This document shows positions 63,274 to 64,000 of a DNA stretch of 64,000 bases, piece by piece. Source of the DNA: DAISKN01 sp963716925 (GTDB taxonomy: Bacteria > Acidobacteriota > Vicinamibacteria > Marinacidobacterales > SMYC01); assembly GCA_963716925.1 (NCBI GenBank), contig CAVQUX010000010.1, positions 930,001-994,000 on the forward strand. Direction: 5' to 3'. Both the position numbers and the translations under genes were made by a program. Each line of letters opens with the position of its first letter. Positions within the stretch are counted from its first letter, which is position 1. The notes under the pieces are model-generated. The model had not been told where the DNA came from and ran no database searches. It worked only from the letters and a program-made list of their open reading frames with translations.

Positions 63274-64000
63274 TTATAGGGTTGTTCCCGAGGGGAGCTC
63301 GGAACCTCCAGGCCCGGCTCCGCGAGGGAGGAGGCCCGCACCCGGCGCGCGAGCCTGCGGTCGAGAATACGCTCCTGTCCGTCGAGCTTCGCTTCCGCCG
63401 TCGCCACCCTTCGGGCCGCGAATACCGGGGAGAGCTCGGGCGCTCCCACCAGCGGCCGTCCTCCCACGACGACGAGCCGAATCCGACTTCGGTCGAGGGC
63501 GAGAAGAGCGTGAGCCGGATCCTCCGCGAGAGGCGGAATGACCACGAGGTCCGCGGGCAGGCCGGGCGAAAGCCGTCCGGCCTCCGGGACCCTCAGCAGC
63601 CGGGCGGCGTTCACCGTCACCATGCGCAGCAGGACCTCGGGGTCGACGCTCGCCGCCGTCCTCGCCTGTCGGAGCTCCTCGAGAAGATCGCGGGTGCCGC
63701 TGAGGCGCGAGTCGGTGCCGAGGGCGATGCCGGACGGATCCGAGGCGAGCAAACGAGCGAGGGGCACGGTTCTTCCGAGGAGGAACAGGTTCGACGAGGG
63801 ACAGCACACCAGGCCGGCGCGCGCTCGACCGACCGAGCACCAATCATCGGGAGAAAGCCCGACGCCGTGGACGAGGACGGTGTTCTCGCGGAGGCAGCCG
63901 AGCTCGCGAAGGCGCGAGAGCTCTCCTCGTGCCTTCGGGTCGAAGCCCTCCGCGAGATGGATGAGAAACGGCGCGCCGGGCGGCGTCTTCCGGTACGCCC
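63274..64000 (-). CDS. Amidohydrolase-superfamily deaminase/hydrolase (partial at right edge; C-terminus uncertain)
   Basis: The N-terminal part lies beyond base 64000. Visible from the edge: FLIHLAEGFDPKARGELSRL (metal His and general Glu), TVLVHGVGLSPDDW (second His), LVCCPSSNLFLLGRTVPLARLL and GIALGTDSRLSGTRDLL (metal Asp), then MVTVNAARLLRVPEAGRLSPGLPADLVVI. This is the subtype III (chlorohydrolase/guanine-cytosine deaminase-like) pattern. The frame runs on through the antisense of the next gene to 62526, so a frame error near 63330-63400 is likely; the end given is the first stop of the neighbouring frame. Substrate unknown. Confidence 0.7.

Noticed and set aside
1..64000. CRISPR arrays, tRNA and rRNA genes
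   Set aside because: I looked for regularly spaced direct repeats and for cloverleaf or rRNA-like stretches in the intergenic gaps and saw none. A tRNA-finding program could still reveal one missed by eye.

Overview
This is a GC-rich bacterial window with densely packed genes, many joined by ATGA, GTGA or TTGA stop/start overlaps. The gene families suggest an Acidobacteriota-like bacterium: an exosortase A (XrtA) polysaccharide locus, a large Asp-box propeller protein, an M16 peptidase pair, a quinoprotein with an inserted haem domain, DUF4388/PEGA/PilZ proteins, M14 and M20 hydrolases and gamma-glutamyltransferase. This placement is inferred from gene families; no rRNA, tRNA or other phylogenetic marker is visible.

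Region 1 (1-24.8 kb) is a surface-polysaccharide locus of the XrtA/PEP-CTERM type. The left arm reads leftward: transglutaminase-like protein, glycosyltransferase, GNAT, acyl carrier protein, acyl-CoA ligase, PLP decarboxylase, UDP-GlcNAc 2-epimerase, polysaccharide deacetylase, FemAB-like transferase, exosortase A fused to EpsI, glycosyltransferase and an asparagine-synthetase-type amidotransferase cut by the window edge. The right arm reads rightward: O-antigen-ligase-like protein, a second GNAT, TPR protein, a second amidotransferase, glycosyltransferase, an AlgD-like sugar-nucleotide dehydrogenase and a methyltransferase-kinase fusion. A sulfotransferase follows on the opposite strand. Together these could make, trim, decorate and cap a glycan, with XrtA handling cognate proteins encoded elsewhere.

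Region 2 (24.8-31.1 kb) is a degraded, mobile-element-rich junction. It holds a wrecked Wzx-type flippase, about 1 kb without a supportable gene, an intact IS66-family element (27627-30001) with readable inverted repeats, a truncated ORF, a broken DUF4258-like gene and two DUF2283 paralogues.

Region 3 (31.2-64 kb) is mostly ordinary chromosome. It has a class V aminotransferase, thyA, folA and ridA; a secreted DUF1080-like protein; a leftward operon of two M16 peptidases, a methyltransferase, a LytS/LytR-type two-component system and a RidA-family protein; the Asp-box propeller protein and PQQ dehydrogenase; an RlmKL-like rRNA methyltransferase; tatC; an MFS transporter; a PilZ / DUF4388-PEGA / TonB-like cluster; and an M20 amidohydrolase, DUF5009 acyltransferase, gamma-glutamyltransferase, M14 peptidase, GNAT, membrane protein and a partial amidohydrolase.

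Caveat: at least 18 otherwise well-conserved genes contain one or more frame breaks. Nearly all those I resolved are a single extra base, often G or C. I treat these as probable sequencing or assembly errors and give whole-gene coordinates. The flippase has many breaks plus in-frame stops and is called a true pseudogene.
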